Assembly (NCBI RefSeq): GCF_008831285.2
Contig: NC_045138.2
Coordinates: 29,793,934 to 29,857,933, forward strand
From: Nymphaea colorata
Taxonomy: Eukaryota; Streptophyta; Magnoliopsida; Nymphaeales; Nymphaeaceae
Direction: 5' to 3'
Length of the DNA: 64,000 nt
Position 1 is the stretch's first letter, and each line of letters starts with the position of its first letter. Positions 37,001 to 50,018 of the stretch are shown here, piece by piece. The position numbers and the translations under genes are program-made. Below the pieces are notes generated by a model. It had not been told where the DNA came from, ran no database searches, and was given only the letters and a program-made list of their open reading frames with translations.

Positions 37001-37657
37001 CATATGGTCTCAACAGTATCTTAAAGCTCTTGAAATAGCAGCCATCTTTTTGTTTCCTAAAACTCATTGAACATCATCAACCTTCACAAAAACCAACAGC
37101 ACATATGATAATGATTGCTTGACGGTCATTTAGCAGCTTTGTGGCAAAAAAGAAGCAGCAGGATATAGTTAAATTTATGAAATTAAATAATACTTTTACT
37201 ACAAGATGGAGTTATATGGTCATTCATAACTTTTTCCAAATTTTATAAAGGTCTAAACATCATGGTTCTCAGTCTTTGTAGCCAACATCATTCTCAGATT
37301 GCACGCACAAATACAGACACAAACACTTTTCAAATACCGTGACATTTTTTTATATTGTCAACTGGCTCTGAAATGATGAAATTTTGATTATATCAAGATA
37401 TCATCAATACATGAAGATACCGTAAGTAACTGTAATTTCATGATTTGTGACCAAACAGAAAAACAAACACAGGAAAATCCTGATCTTTAGTTGGTAGAAG
37501 CAAAGTCTAACTGTAATGAGTTGCACCGACAAAAAATTTAAGCATTACAGAACCGCAGGAAGAAATGTAAAGATTAAAGTTCACCTGAATTTCCTGCTGA
37601 AAGTCCGTCCCACTCTGAAGAATTAGAGAAGTACCTTGGGGAGATGCGCTTGTGCAT
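31018..37657 (-). CDS. Hexose transporter, probable plastidic glucose transporter 2/SGB1 type
   Basis: This multi-exon gene encodes a sugar/H+ symporter of the major facilitator superfamily, closest in my judgement to the plant pGlcT2/SGB1 group. Coding exons (minus strand) run from the start at 37655-37657 (MHKRISPRYFSN) through 36873, 36650, 35985, 35095, 34915, 34685, 34465, 33824, 33580, 32904, 31684 and 31200. Splice phases agree at every junction checked. Family motifs are present: SSFLFGYHLG in helix 1, GWIADGVGRRRAF after helix 2, GRFLVGIGMG, the ESPQWLYK segment (PESPRWL in relatives), QQLSGINAVFYFS in helix 7, LGAGPVPGLLLPEIF, and a C-terminal VETKGKSLQEIE. No stop or frameshift was seen. 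The N-terminal start is less certain, because relatives begin a few residues earlier. A truncated, decayed copy lies at 10617-12796. Confidence 0.9.
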
Positions 37658-39600
37658 AGAAGAAACCACTCGCAGACTAGGCCTTTGTCCAAAATAGGAA
37701 AAAGTTAGCATTACCCACAATAAGTTAGGATAAGTAGAATTGAGGACAAAAGGTGCAGAAAGAATAGAACAGCTCAGAATCTAACCAAACCATGGTGATT
37801 CTCTCCCACAAGAAGCCAATTTCAAGGAATTAAGACAATATGCATATAAAATTTGTACTCTTCTTTGATTATTTCGTTGCCAATCTGGACGACCATAAGC
37901 ACTTGCTTCCGTAACCAATGCCTAGTATCTTGTCATACAACTAATGCAGTTAAGAACTTCCCAATCTGTGAGATCATGTCACCAGTCTCCTGGACTGACG
38001 CCCTGTAAAAGAAGAACGGGACACAAGCAGTTATCAGCAAAAGCTTAGAATTTAGAAACATATTCACGTGACAAGACAATGCAAAAATAATAATAATAAT
38101 AATACCAACTACGTTCAACCCTGAAGAGAAATACGGTAAAAAAGTTGGAGCCTATTGTTAGAAAAACTTCTCTGAAAATAAGATAATGAGCAGACAAATT
38201 TTGATTGGTGAAGTTTACCAACTCAACCGTGATTCCTGTTCCCAAGATAGATGAAAAAGATAATTCTGTTTCTCACAAGCCATGGTACCGGATTATGTTT
38301 CTAAGAACTAATTTTCAGCTTACGAGCCCCAAGGAAGTTAGGAACCAAACGATCACTGCACAGAATTGCACACAGAAATTGAAGAAAACTAGCAACTTCA
38401 CTTGCGTTTTCTATTTCCACCTAGGATGCAAAAGCGTCTGAGTCAGACGAGCCAAATGCACTAGATTCAGATTCCAATCGGATTTCATGGAGCCAAAAAA
38501 GTTGCAGATCCCTATCCTTAAATCCGATCCATTTGCTGGCCTGTTGATTTCCTATTCTGATTAAGCCTCAAAGGTCACTCGTCGGCGGAGAAGAGACCAT
38601 ATCACCTTGATTTCTTGTTTCCCTACTTTAAATAGTTTCAGTTAATGTTGACAAATAAAAGTTAATTTCAGCGTAACAAAATTCATGACAAGGAACACCC
38701 TTTGGAAAAAGCCTTCTAGTGGCTAGACGCAAGCCGAATTAGTGATTCTGGGACTAACAGAAATTCTAAAAGAAGGACCTTAGAAGAGAGCATTCGTTAA
38801 CATGATTTCACAATATGTTTTTCAGATAAAAATACATTACTTCTACCCCATGAAGATGAAACATATGAACACATCCAAATATCGGAACATTTGAAGCAAT
38901 TTAGTTGGAGGAGGAAATAAACGGTCAGGTCAACCGAGTGTTTTAACCAGAGTTCATCCGTCAAAGGCAAGTAAATCAAATCTAACATAAGTTCCTCCTC
39001 AACAAGAGGATCAAGTAACGAAGTCATTTTATATTTTACAAAACTGGACGAAAATAATCAGATAACCATGGAAAAGACAAGGAAATTTTTGACAGCATGA
39101 AAAAGTCGGGAAATGTAAAACCACTTCAGGATTTGCACGCTAAAAGATCATCAGAAAGATCACGAAAAGCGATCGGAGCAACCAAACTAATGCAATTTTT
39201 TAAGAAGATTTCGATCTCCTTAGATCAAACGTTCTTCGTGCGTGCTGTTAAGCAGCTACTGCAAATGAAGTAAATCAGAAAGTAATCGAAATAACTTCTC
39301 ATGAAAATGCAAAGCACGCCAAAATGCCCGAGATACTGGATTAAAACGATAGTATTAACCGGGAACGCGAGATTTGCCGTAAAAGAACATTCCAAACTAA
39401 CAAAAGATCGCCTAACGAAGAATCTGTTCCTAACTAGTGAAGAACACGCAATTTCTGGTGATTCTTCTATAGGAAAACAATAAATTTGAAAAGAAAAGTC
39501 GAAGACACAAAACGCTCACCACCGGTAGAAAGCTTTCAGATTGACGGGCAGAGTAGAACGTTTTTGGTGCCAAAGGAGACGAAGATCACCTCCAGATGGA
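37658..39600 (-). other. Leader exon and first intron of the hexose transporter
   Basis: On the minus strand a good donor (ccggtg|gtgagcg) occurs near 39519 and could end a 5' leader exon. The sequence between it and the first coding exon has no supported frame. Much of this interval (38833-39567) is present again at 51238-51965. Confidence 0.45.
38833..39567. repeat. Leader-intron region duplicated at 51.2 kb (source copy)
   Basis: Bases from acattacttctacc to gtagaacgtttttgg match 51238-51965 in the same orientation with few differences. The match includes the leader-exon donor but stops before the putative TATA box. Confidence 0.9.
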
Positions 39601-39607
39601 ATCGGCG

Positions 39608-39622
39608 ATTCATATATAAATC
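39608..39622 (-). promoter_or_regulatory. Possible TATA box of the hexose transporter
   Basis: The minus strand reads atttatatatgaat here, about 90 bp before the proposed leader-exon donor. The spacing would suit a start near 39580-39590. This rests on sequence resemblance alone. Confidence 0.3.
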
Positions 39623-39699
39623 TTCCGAACAAGCTACTTATACTTTCTGGAGTTTTCGGCAACAACAGTCTCACAGTGAGTGAAAGAGAGCAACAGAGG

Positions 39700-41681
39700 C
39701 CGCCCTGGTGACTTCAGGAGGCTTCTTCTCAGAAACAAAGGTTAAATATTGGATTCTTACGCGAGAGAGTCCGATTAGTGTATATTACAAATCAGTACCT
39801 ATATTACATTTTTTTCATGAAACTACATTAAACTTTTATTAATTCCTGAAAACAAAGCTTAAACGGTTTTACTTAGGAACCTTGTAAATACAACTCCTAT
39901 TCCGAACTTTAACTACTATGAAACTAAAACGTACGGATTCGTGTCTAATCTCAACCCAAAACCAACAAGAAAATCTCATTTTTCCGTTGTACAAATTCAA
40001 ACTGTTCACCTTATTGTATGATCCGCTTTGCTTGCAAAAAAGAAAAATTGTATATTAAACTTGCATAATTCAACCACAAATTTCTATTGACATTTCTAAC
40101 TTTATTTTTCCCTTGGCAAAACACACTTCACTAAACATTTGATGTTCATAATACTTTTGAAAGAAGAGAAGGCAAATTTTTTTTCTAGTTAAGGAAAAAT
40201 ATTGCATCGAGAGGTGTAGTACAGCTGGTCAGAAGAGTGTTAAATAAAAAACACATCGTTGATTTGATTTTCACATGTACTGCTCTCGTTAGATCAATGA
40301 CGATGGGATCACGACACTCCTTGAAGAGTGTATCGTACCACCCAAGTCCCCAATGCAATCCAGGATTTTAGAAACTCGGGAAAATAATTTAGAGATGTCT
40401 TCAATTTTTTTTTTTTAACACTAGGCTGTTAACCTAGTCCAGATTTAAGTAATTCTGAACCTAAAAAGGTGAATAGTTTGACACTTACAAAGCAAAGAAT
40501 TTTCGTAATTTTTCAACCGCGTAGGAGGGTCAAAATGCACTGACGGTGCCAAAGTAAGCACTAATTAGTAAATCATGCAAATAAGTTACGATTTTGTAAT
40601 ATTCCTATAAGATGAGGACTACCATAGGAAAAAAATCTGAATTTTTTTTTTTTTAAGTGTTGCATTTAATTTGAGCAGAGCTTTCTACGTCCGCCTCACC
40701 GTGAAGCTAACTACTTCCTCCGACCGCTGAGGACACGTGGTGGCTCGTGACTTCTGTCACGTGAGCTCCACCGTCCTCTCTCCCTTTTCATTTAAGCAAT
40801 GTAAAAACACTGAAGCGTGGTTAATCGGTCAAAAATTAAAATAATTAACAAATATGCAAAAAAATAATTTTAAAATATATATATATAATTCAATTATTTT
40901 CAAAAAACAGCTTTGCAAAACATGATTTATTTTCAAGAAAATTTATTTATTTTTTTCTACTAGGTTGCATTTGATTATCACCTTTAGTCCGATTTTAAAT
41001 TCTTCTTTTTTACATTAAAGTGTGGATTGGGGTAAATGCTAAAAAGTTGATACAATTACATGAATTTGAAATTTCTTCGGATTTGGGAAACCAAACAACC
41101 TTAGAGTTTTAGTATTTTATGAGCCGATATTTTTTATAGTAATTAAAAATAACAATTTTAAAAAAATAAAAAAAAATTGGTTGTCTTAATATGTGTTTGC
41201 CATCAAATCGCTCTTGATATTAAGGTTAGATTGCACAAAGAACATATCGCCGGTGTGTTTTAGGTGGTTCGGTTTTTATTCTCAAGTGGTTTGAGACATA
41301 AATATCGCTCTCTAAAAGTTGTCACGTGCCTAACTTAGTCGCATTCATTAGTCATTGTCACTAAGCGAACCAAGTCTTAGAAGTCTATTCAAATATCATA
41401 TCGTCGAAACTCGAAGTCATGGTAAGATTTGAGTGTACAAAATGCGAAATCAGAACTGAATTTCTGTAAGTAAACTAATTTGGACATTCGTTGCAAACAG
41501 ACACCAATTGAACCCACTAAAAAAAAGAATTTATACCTTATTTAAATTTACCCAATTATTGGATCTTATAATTTCCAATCGAAAATCTATAACAACCAAA
41601 CCATTGACGTACTTATAATAGTATTATAAAATTAAAGTAATAGTCGTGTGGATTATTATAACTACTTCTTTTAGCAACAGA

Positions 41682-41712
<31 letters not shown>

Positions 41713-43519
41713 ATATGTGCTCTAACGATATGTATTAGCAATATCGTTCAAGTAAGTTTTGTTTGAAGATAGAGTTAGATTAATTTACTTAGTTACCCAA
41801 CAAGTTGTTGAAAAATTTATAAGTTATCATTTTCATTTTATTAACACTATTATCAATATTTTACCATCTTTAAACATGAAAAAATGTAAAAAAGTTTGTG
41901 ACATAGTAATATAAGTTCTGCAGGTAGACACTTTTGTCTAAACGCCTACTGCCATCCCGTATAGAGTGTTTGCATGTATTCGATACTTTCCGCAAACAAA
42001 CAAGTTAAAATAGTGTCTTGCTTTTTATTGGACGTATATATACGTGGCAAGGATATGAGTCCTAGCAAGTACCAGCCGCTGATCTTGTCCCCGAACAGTC
42101 ACCAATGTGGACCGCATGTGTTCCACCGGTCGCTCGCAGCTGATTGTTTGGATCCGAGTTGGTTCACACCGCTATTTATGCCGAACAGAGACGAGGACAA
42201 CTTCCGTCCTATGGGCCTTTCCAAAGGTCATGAAATGAACGGGTTCATCGAATTATAATTTCAAAATTTTAGTTCATTGAAAATAAAAATTAATTTCAAA
42301 TTCTTTTGTATACTTTGAACTGAAATGCTTAAATTTTTTAATTTTTTTCTAATTTGGAGAGGCCTGGCGGGCGAGCCCCTCCCCCGCTTCCCTCTTACAC
42401 ATGCCTCGGCTGCAGGGCCCGTCCAAAGTAAGTGTGGGCAATTGCCCACATTGAGCCACAAACAATACTTATGTTTATATGAGCATCAATGCTCTACAAA
42501 GGTAACGACCCTACCTAAGGCAGGAGCCTTTAATTTTTACGTGTCCCAGCAAAGTTCATGAAGATTACACAAAGCATGCATTAAGCACTACTTTCGATAG
42601 TATTGCTAACATAATAAAAATTCAACGTCTTAAAGCCTAAAAATCTTGTCCTAACACTGCTGCCAGAGAAAACACAAACATGGACTCAAGTTGAGATCGC
42701 ATGAGTAGTAGACTATAACATCAAACGGGGCCACATGTGGATTTGTGAGGGCAGTCGCCCACACAGTTACCACAGAATCCTCTTTCCCACTTGACTGTAA
42801 TGTTGAATATAGTGACAACCTAACAAGAAGACTCTTGACAACCTAATCAGAACACTTTTCGTAGTCGAACTTCACAAGAAAAATAAAATTGGTGGCAACC
42901 TAATTTCTTTTATAAGCCGAGCAGGTCGGCACTACTAATAGGCGTTGATGAGTCGTCAGTTTAATTCTTGTGGGTGTTACTCTGTTGTACTACAAACTAT
43001 GACATGCATGACACTCGAGTACAAAGATATACCGTAGGATCACCCATGTCCCGATGTAGCTCTGGATCCCAAGGGTAAGATCGAGGAGAAGGAGAGAGGG
43101 GGGTTACATTTTCTTTACCAAATTTAGAGTAACGGGATCCAGATCTGGATTAGATGTTTAGTAAGATCTGATCCATTGACATTTCCTATTATGGAGATGG
43201 CCCAACCATAATAGTGGTCTTCTCTTCCCCCCAACCGCAGCTGGGTCAACTCTTTGGCCGTAACTCTCAATGGTATTAATGGATTGATATCTGATATGAT
43301 CTTCTATAACTCCGACACTATTAATGCCATGATATTCAATAGTACCAAACACAACTTTGAACAAAAAGAGAAAAAAAATTAACGTCCGATTTGACTTGGG
43401 TGAGTGTTGAATGTGGAGAGGGTTTAAGTATAGATGTTGCAAAGGCATGCCCGTTCATAGCCCCTCGTAGTTTGTAGCTTCCATTTCTTGCAAGCTCTGC
43501 TCTGTTTTCTTGCTTCGCC
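39700..43519. other. Intergenic region upstream of the polygalacturonase
   Basis: AT-rich sequence without a supported gene. It includes an AT run at about 41690-41712, a GC-richer tract at 42350-42460 (ggcctggcgggcgagc, then gggcaattgccc) typical of transposon remnants, and the ACGT-core words gacacgtgg and tcacgtgagc near 40731-40765, which are G-box-like. A weak TATA-like word (ttaagtatagat) lies near 43424-43436, about 90 bp upstream of the polygalacturonase start. Confidence 0.4.
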
Positions 43520-46500
43520 ATGAATTCTTCTTGCCCTCCTTCATCTCTTCTCCATCTTCCAACCAGAGTTCTTCTTCTTCGTCTTGTTCCTTTCATTGTT
43601 TTGTGTTCAAGTGGCTTTTTAGTGCTTGCTTCAGCAGATAAGGAGCCCGAGCCCGGGGCCGGCGACCACGTCCCCGTCCCTCCCGTCCGTGGAAACGTGT
43701 TCACCGTTGTCCGGCGCGGCGCAGAAGCGGATGACCAGGAAGATGATGCAAAGGTAACATTTAGGCAGGCCGTTCAAAAATATAGAGCTTGAAAGTACTG
43801 TGATTTTGTTCGGGACGTCTGAAAACAGAGCAAAGTCATCAACTGATCATCGTATCACTGCTTTTCCCGTGTGGTTGCAAGGCGTTCCGGAGAACTTGGC
43901 AAGAGGCATGCAGCGCCGAAGGGCCATCGACAATGCTGGTTCCATTGGGAGAGGCCTTTCGAGTGGCTCCTACAATTTTTGAAGGCCCCTGCTCCTCCCC
44001 CATCCACGTTCAGGTAAATTTGCATAATTAATTTTTTTATTTAATTTAGTACTAAATAACGAAAATATTTTATCACATTTTTCTCTTTATTTAAAACATA
44101 ATATTTCACCCCATTAATTTGTCTTAAAGGCCTGCTGCTCTCGTTTCAGCCATGGCAAGAGCCTCAGGAAATTTAGGTATTTAAGACATCTTTAATTATC
44201 TACGACCACATACTAATTAACAAATAAAACTTTTTTTTAGTAAAACTAACTCTATGGATGCAATCGTCCAGTTTTTCAAAGCGCATGTCGAGATCTTACA
44301 AGTCCGAAAATTAACATTGCTTTCCAAGTCTTTATTAAGTTCTATTTAAAAGTAAAAAAATGCCGTCATAGTTTTGATTCTTAAGATTTTCAATGACTTT
44401 AGGTTGTATTTGTTTCACTGAGTATCTCAAATCTATGGTGATATGAGATCTAGATTCATTGATTCAAGATCAGACCACCCCTCATCTGACCTTAAGTATA
44501 TAGTTTTTAACATGTATCATGGATTTTAAATCCATGCTACTTAGGTTTTTAGTTTGTTTAAATTGAGGATCTTCCGAAACACACCTTTTTATGCAGCCGC
44601 AGATCTAACTTCCGAGGCTATCAAATGCAACTTTAGTTCCAACAGTTAGAAACTACTGCAACTTTTTTTTTAGCTAAATTTAGCGCTCTCTTAATCACCC
44701 TGGAACATTATTAAATCGAAACCTAATTAAGAATCTAAGCCAATGCCTAGCCTGATCCATGGCAGGCCACACAGGTTATATGTTCAGGTTGTTGCCACAT
44801 GAAATCTACTTGATCGACTTCAAATAAGGTGTTGAGTGAGTTTCGTAGCACTTGATAAGACTTATACGCAGTAACATCAATGCAATTTCGTTAGAGAAAA
44901 TCAAACTACTCAATCTACTGGTTTTTGAGTTTGTGTAACATGAGAGAGAGAGTAGATTTTAGAAAGATCTCCTTCTATAGTAGTAACTATATGTGAATCT
45001 AAACTTAGGCAACCTGATTCGGTTGATGGACCTAAAGGCTACCTATTTAGAGGAAGCAGAAACGGACCAACAAAAATCTAAATCACAGGTCTGCGTTCAT
45101 AAACATACGCCAGAATCCCACATGATCCGGTGGTGCCCAAGCGCAAAAACAGAAGGTATCAAGGGCCAAAATTATTTCTTATGTGTCTAGCATTTAAGTG
45201 TTTAGCAGTTACCAGTTCAATATATATAAAAGATACTCAGCAGATTTATATATATATATATATATTCTTAGTTTGTCTTCTAATCACAGTCAATCTTTTT
45301 TCGCTAGTTTTCATAAATCAACGCTACATATAGTGCAATATTTACAGTGAAAAGGTTAGAAAGTTTGGATTTGTAAATTATTTTATAAAGATCACCATTA
45401 AGAGTCTTGGCTGTCTTAGACCATAAAATTCAGTTCAGACGGCAGATTTTGACGTATTTCTTCTCTTTTTCCAAAACTGTTTTCCCATGCATGCAGCTCA
45501 ATGGTGTATGATATATATATATTATCATCTAAAATCTTTCATTCGTCATTTTGCATCCGGCTGTGTGTTAGAGGCTGGAGGAGGCATCTGGACGGCAAAA
45601 AAAACCACATTACATGTATATGTCGAGCTGTATATGATAGATCCAGAATGGACTGATGACTGGAGATTACTCATAATAATTCCCATTTGTTTGTTCTTTC
45701 GCCTGTGCAGATTTCTGGGAATTTGGTAGCCCCAAATAGCATCGATGCGTGGGATGACGAGGAGGTGAATTATTGGCTCACTTTCAAGAACATTCAGGGC
45801 TTGACAATCTCCGGCGACGGCACGATCAACGGCCATGGCTCAACATGGTGGGCTAAATCATGCAAGACCGACCCTCGCAATGTAATGGAACAAATAAATT
45901 TTGTTTTCTGCTACCATTTTCTCTATTATTTGTAGTTAACTTGCCAAGCCAACAAGATCTCCATCCACCTGACAATGGCCGGCCGGCCAAGAATTTCCGA
46001 ACAAATTAGGAGAGCACAATGAATCGTGTTCAATAACCCAAAATTCAGTTCCCTGTCATATTCGGCCGGGAAATCTTCCCGATCTCATGTTTTAAGACAT
46101 TACCCTGCAAGTATCATGTTTTCCAGCTTCCTTCTTAATTAGTAGATGGAATCGTTAATCAAAACCAACTCTGATTCAATCCTCTTTGTGGTTTTGCAGC
46201 CTTGTGGACATGCTCCATCGGTGAGACTTCTCTCTAAACATCCAGATAATCGTTATTACAAGCTTGAAAATCTTTAAGTAATGAAGTTAAGGAGTGGTTT
46301 CAATGGGTGCAGGCAATTACTATCAGTGGGTGCACTTATGTTAGGATATCCAATCTAAGCTTAGTCAATAGCCAGAGGATGCACCTCAACGTTCAGGACA
46401 GCTCCAACGTCTTAATCTCCAATATTACCATACTGGCGCCCGGCAACAGCCCGAACACAGACGGCATACACCTGCATGCTTCACAGAACGTCTACATTGA

Positions 46501-49500
46501 TCGGTGCACTATCAGAACAGGTAACTAGATATTGTTCTTCCCCTTGCCTTGCTCATCATAGACTGCTAAGGTGAGCAAATTAATGGTATCTCCTCTGCAC
46601 ATTTTGATGATGGATGGTCACTACTATGAATATTAATGATGTACTTTTTGGTAGGCCTTGAGACAACTAAAGCAAAGAAGTTAGATCATCCCATTAGAAA
46701 TGTGATTTGGAAATTGCTTTTGTGGCTCATCACAAAGGTCCTGAACCAAGCTAGAACCTTGGAAGCATAAGGGCATGGCCTTGGGAATTTTATGCTCAAA
46801 GTGGATTTCCCCGAGTAAACCTTAACAAATAAAAATTCATTGCCTCATCTACTAAGGGGTGATAATCATACGATAGAACTAGAGAGTGTTTGATAAGAAA
46901 ACATTGAGCTATCGGAACATAAGCTCTTAAGGCACATGTTTCAAGAACATTATTATGCTTTTGTTCTAAGAAACAAGATGTGATTATGCCTATCGTTTGA
47001 TTATTATATCTAGAAACAACAACAGTAGTGACACTATGTTTCCTGAGATAAGAACATGACATTCTTGAAATATGTTTTACGAACATGTGCTTTGACAATA
47101 CAATGTTTTTCTTATCAAAAACCCACTGAAGAACTCAATGTGTGTCCTCTACCTATCCCTTTTGTCAGGTTTCAGGTATAGGTTCCCCTTTGTTGCAGAC
47201 ATGCAAACACATCCATGGACATGTAAAATTTGCACAATATTCACCTTCATATAATCACATGGATTGCTAACATTTGCTGTGCCTTAATTCTATCCATGCA
47301 GGCGACGACTGCATTTCCATTGTTACTGACTCTTCCAATATTGTAATGACAAACATTGACTGCGGACCCGGCCATGGCATAAGGTACTGTTTGATTCTTT
47401 CAATTGTTGATAAAACTTGATCACAGATGCAAACAAGGGTTCAATCCACCTGTTTAATTTGTGGATAGGAGACTTTTTCTTCGTGGACAAAGAGACCATT
47501 TTTGTGGAGAAGACCCCTTCAATTTGGAAGTTAAATATTGAAGAGATATTTATAACTACTTATAGAAAAGAACCCACACATAGAATCTCTCCACCACTTG
47601 AGCTCTCAAAAGTGTAAAAATTCCAATTATTTGCATGCCCTAAGCCAAGCAGCTCCATCCAAATCTGCCTAGTTCTTGTAAGCTCTTGAAATATAAGTCA
47701 TGTTTGCTAGCGGACATGAGATCCGCTGGGATCTCAGATCACCAAGGATCTCAGATTCATGGATCTGAAGTCCGACCCCCTCCCTCCCTTGGACCTCAAA
47801 TCCATGCTTTTCTACATTTACCGCTTATCTAAGCTCCAATGCCGAGCTCCCCTGTTTGTTTAGACATTGAATCCTCACCTCACGTGGATTTCAGATCGAC
47901 CTTGGATCTCACAACCATATAAGTTAGCCACGATACGTGATTTTTCTGAACTTACAAACGTTAACCAAATGGAAATAGTTCAATTCAAAGATAATAATAG
48001 ACTTTTCTAAGATTTTTTTCAGTATAAATGTGTTTGGCTTCCTTTAACAGATTGGCTTAGACTGTTTTTCCTTTGTAACTGGTGGGGATCTGCGTAAGAG
48101 TTTGTCGATGAAAGGCAAACATAGTTCACAGGCAAGTAGGGAACTTTGGCGCTTTAAGAGGCTATACAAAAAATGTCTTGTCAAAGATGAAGTTCCAACC
48201 AATTCGCTCTATTTGAGTTTATGTGGAAAGGGAATGCTCATGATCAAGTTATCAACTATGTTTCATTTGATTGTGGATAGCATCGGAAGTCTAGGGGCAG
48301 ATGGCAAAACGGCGGCTGTGGAAAACATACATCTGAAGAATGCAACCTTCCATGGAACAACAAACGGTGTCCGAATCAAGTCATGGCAGGTCTGATCCCA
48401 AGCTTTTCTTCTTCTTCTTCTTTTTATAAGCAAGCAAAGGTTTAGTCAGACCAACACTAGATAATGTCAATAGAGATGCACCCTGCTGATGAAACAAGGA
48501 GGTTTTGATACAGCAACCTTGCTAGGTGGACAGAGCTCTTGTTGGCCCAAACATGATGTTCTTAGATGAGCATATGAGGCCGTGTGATACATGGGAGTGG
48601 AATAACTCTTTTTCTCCTTTTAGCATGAAGATATCCAGCTGAAACGACTAGCTTCTCTCTCTCCCTCTCTCCCTAAAAAACTCATGTTGAACGATATTCT
48701 AAACATAATTGATGTTAATGTGTTCGTGACTACTAACTAGTACTCAATAGACTCTTATTCAAATTGTTTTTACTACCAAAACTGTGGTGTTATATCAGTT
48801 GCCAAATTTCGCTTGGTTTATAAAACACATCTAAACCGAAGATGTTTTCAGATGACTTTCAAGATCACATCTACACTTGCACAAAAAGCTCTTTTAATAT
48901 GAATAGACACAGAGACTAATTCCAATAGAAAACGATGGGGGACAACCAAATTTACAAACTGGTAGTGGGCTTTCTCTTAAATCTATCTGCGAATTACTTA
49001 TCAGTTTGTCTTGATGGCAGGGCGGCCATGGATATGCGAGGAACATCCTGTTCGAGCAGCTTAAATTCATAAACGTTTCAAATCCAATAGTAATTGATCA
49101 ATACTATTGTGATTCTCCTCATCGATGTGCAAACAAGGTAAGATAGCTTTTCGATTACCAACTCCAATCCAGTAGTTAGAAACAAAGGCCGAAACAACTC
49201 ACATTCTGAGCAGGAGATGAACAGACTGAGCAAACGCCAACCAGCCAATTTTAAACCTTCGTATCAACACGTTCCCTTCAGTTCAAACCTGAATCAAATG
49301 CTTTTTACCAAAGATGCATGTCTGTGCTTCTCATGATGTAGCATTCTTCTCTGCCTTGCAGACATCAGCTGTGCAGGTAAGGAATGTGGCCTACATCGGT
49401 GCGTCGGGCACATCCAATACTGAAACTGCAATCAAATTGGCATGCAGTGAGACTGTTAGTTGCAAAAGCATCTTCCTCAAAGATATTAACATATCAAGAA

Positions 49501-50018
49501 CAGCTGAAGGAAGAGAAACGACATCTTACTCACTGAATGCCAAGGGCACCACCTGCGGCACTGTTCTCCCGCCATTGCGATTCCCCTCTCTTGCAATCGA
49601 CATGGTCCACACCGAGCCTAGCACTACACCAACAATGGCTTCCCGCCATTTCGTTCGCCCAAGAAAATCCATTTACCAGCCTCACCTTGCTATCCCCCAG
49701 TCCGTGGCTCCTCTCCCCGCTACCTTTACACTTCCTGCAGCCATGGCCCCCGACGGTGGCATCCCATTCCCACCAACTATGGCTACAACTGAACGCGGCC
49801 CCTTCCTCACTACTGTGGCGCCTGCTAATGAACCTCCCCATGGCATCTCGCAGGCAAGGCCTTACAATCATCCGAACCATGGAAACCCAGGCCAGGCTCC
49901 TAGCAGAACGCCAAGATTGAACCCTCGCCATTTTGTTCACCGAAGAATGATCCGATCACACTTAGCCAATCCCCGGGATCAACCTCACCATGCTATCCCC
50001 CGAAGCCGTGGCTCATGA
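43520..50018 (+). CDS. Polygalacturonase (GH28) with proline-rich C-terminal tail
   Basis: Nine exons join in frame: 43520-43753, 43882-44013, 45711-45881, 46200-46220, 46313-46520, 47302-47383, 48281-48389, 49021-49137 and 49362-50018, giving 576 residues. The enzyme hydrolyses homogalacturonan in the cell wall. A hydrophobic signal peptide (about residues 15-37, LVPFIVLCSSGFLVL) directs secretion. All four GH28 signatures are present: NSPNTDGIH, TGDDCISI, CGPGHGISIGSLG and VRIKSWQ, holding the catalytic aspartates, the histidine and the substrate-binding R-x-K. Exon 4 is only 21 nt (PCGHAPS). The family usually ends shortly after a GTVSPxxC-like motif. Here GTVLPPLRFP runs on for about 140 residues rich in Pro, His, Ala and Arg, and the usual last cysteine is absent. 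The catalytic part looks functional. Expression site and substrate preference are not visible. Confidence 0.88.
47640..47960. repeat. Possible MITE-like insertion in a polygalacturonase intron
   Basis: The intron between exons 6 and 7 contains repeated and inverted ggatctcag/ctgagatcc words (about 47700-47920). Similar words occur at 51050-51110 and near 44420-44640. I see no clear ends, so the type is uncertain. Confidence 0.35.

Noticed and set aside
49537-49920. Second open frame overlapping the polygalacturonase tail, and one on the opposite strand
   Set aside because: They are overlaps of the proline-rich tail; only the polygalacturonase frame joins correctly to the upstream exons.
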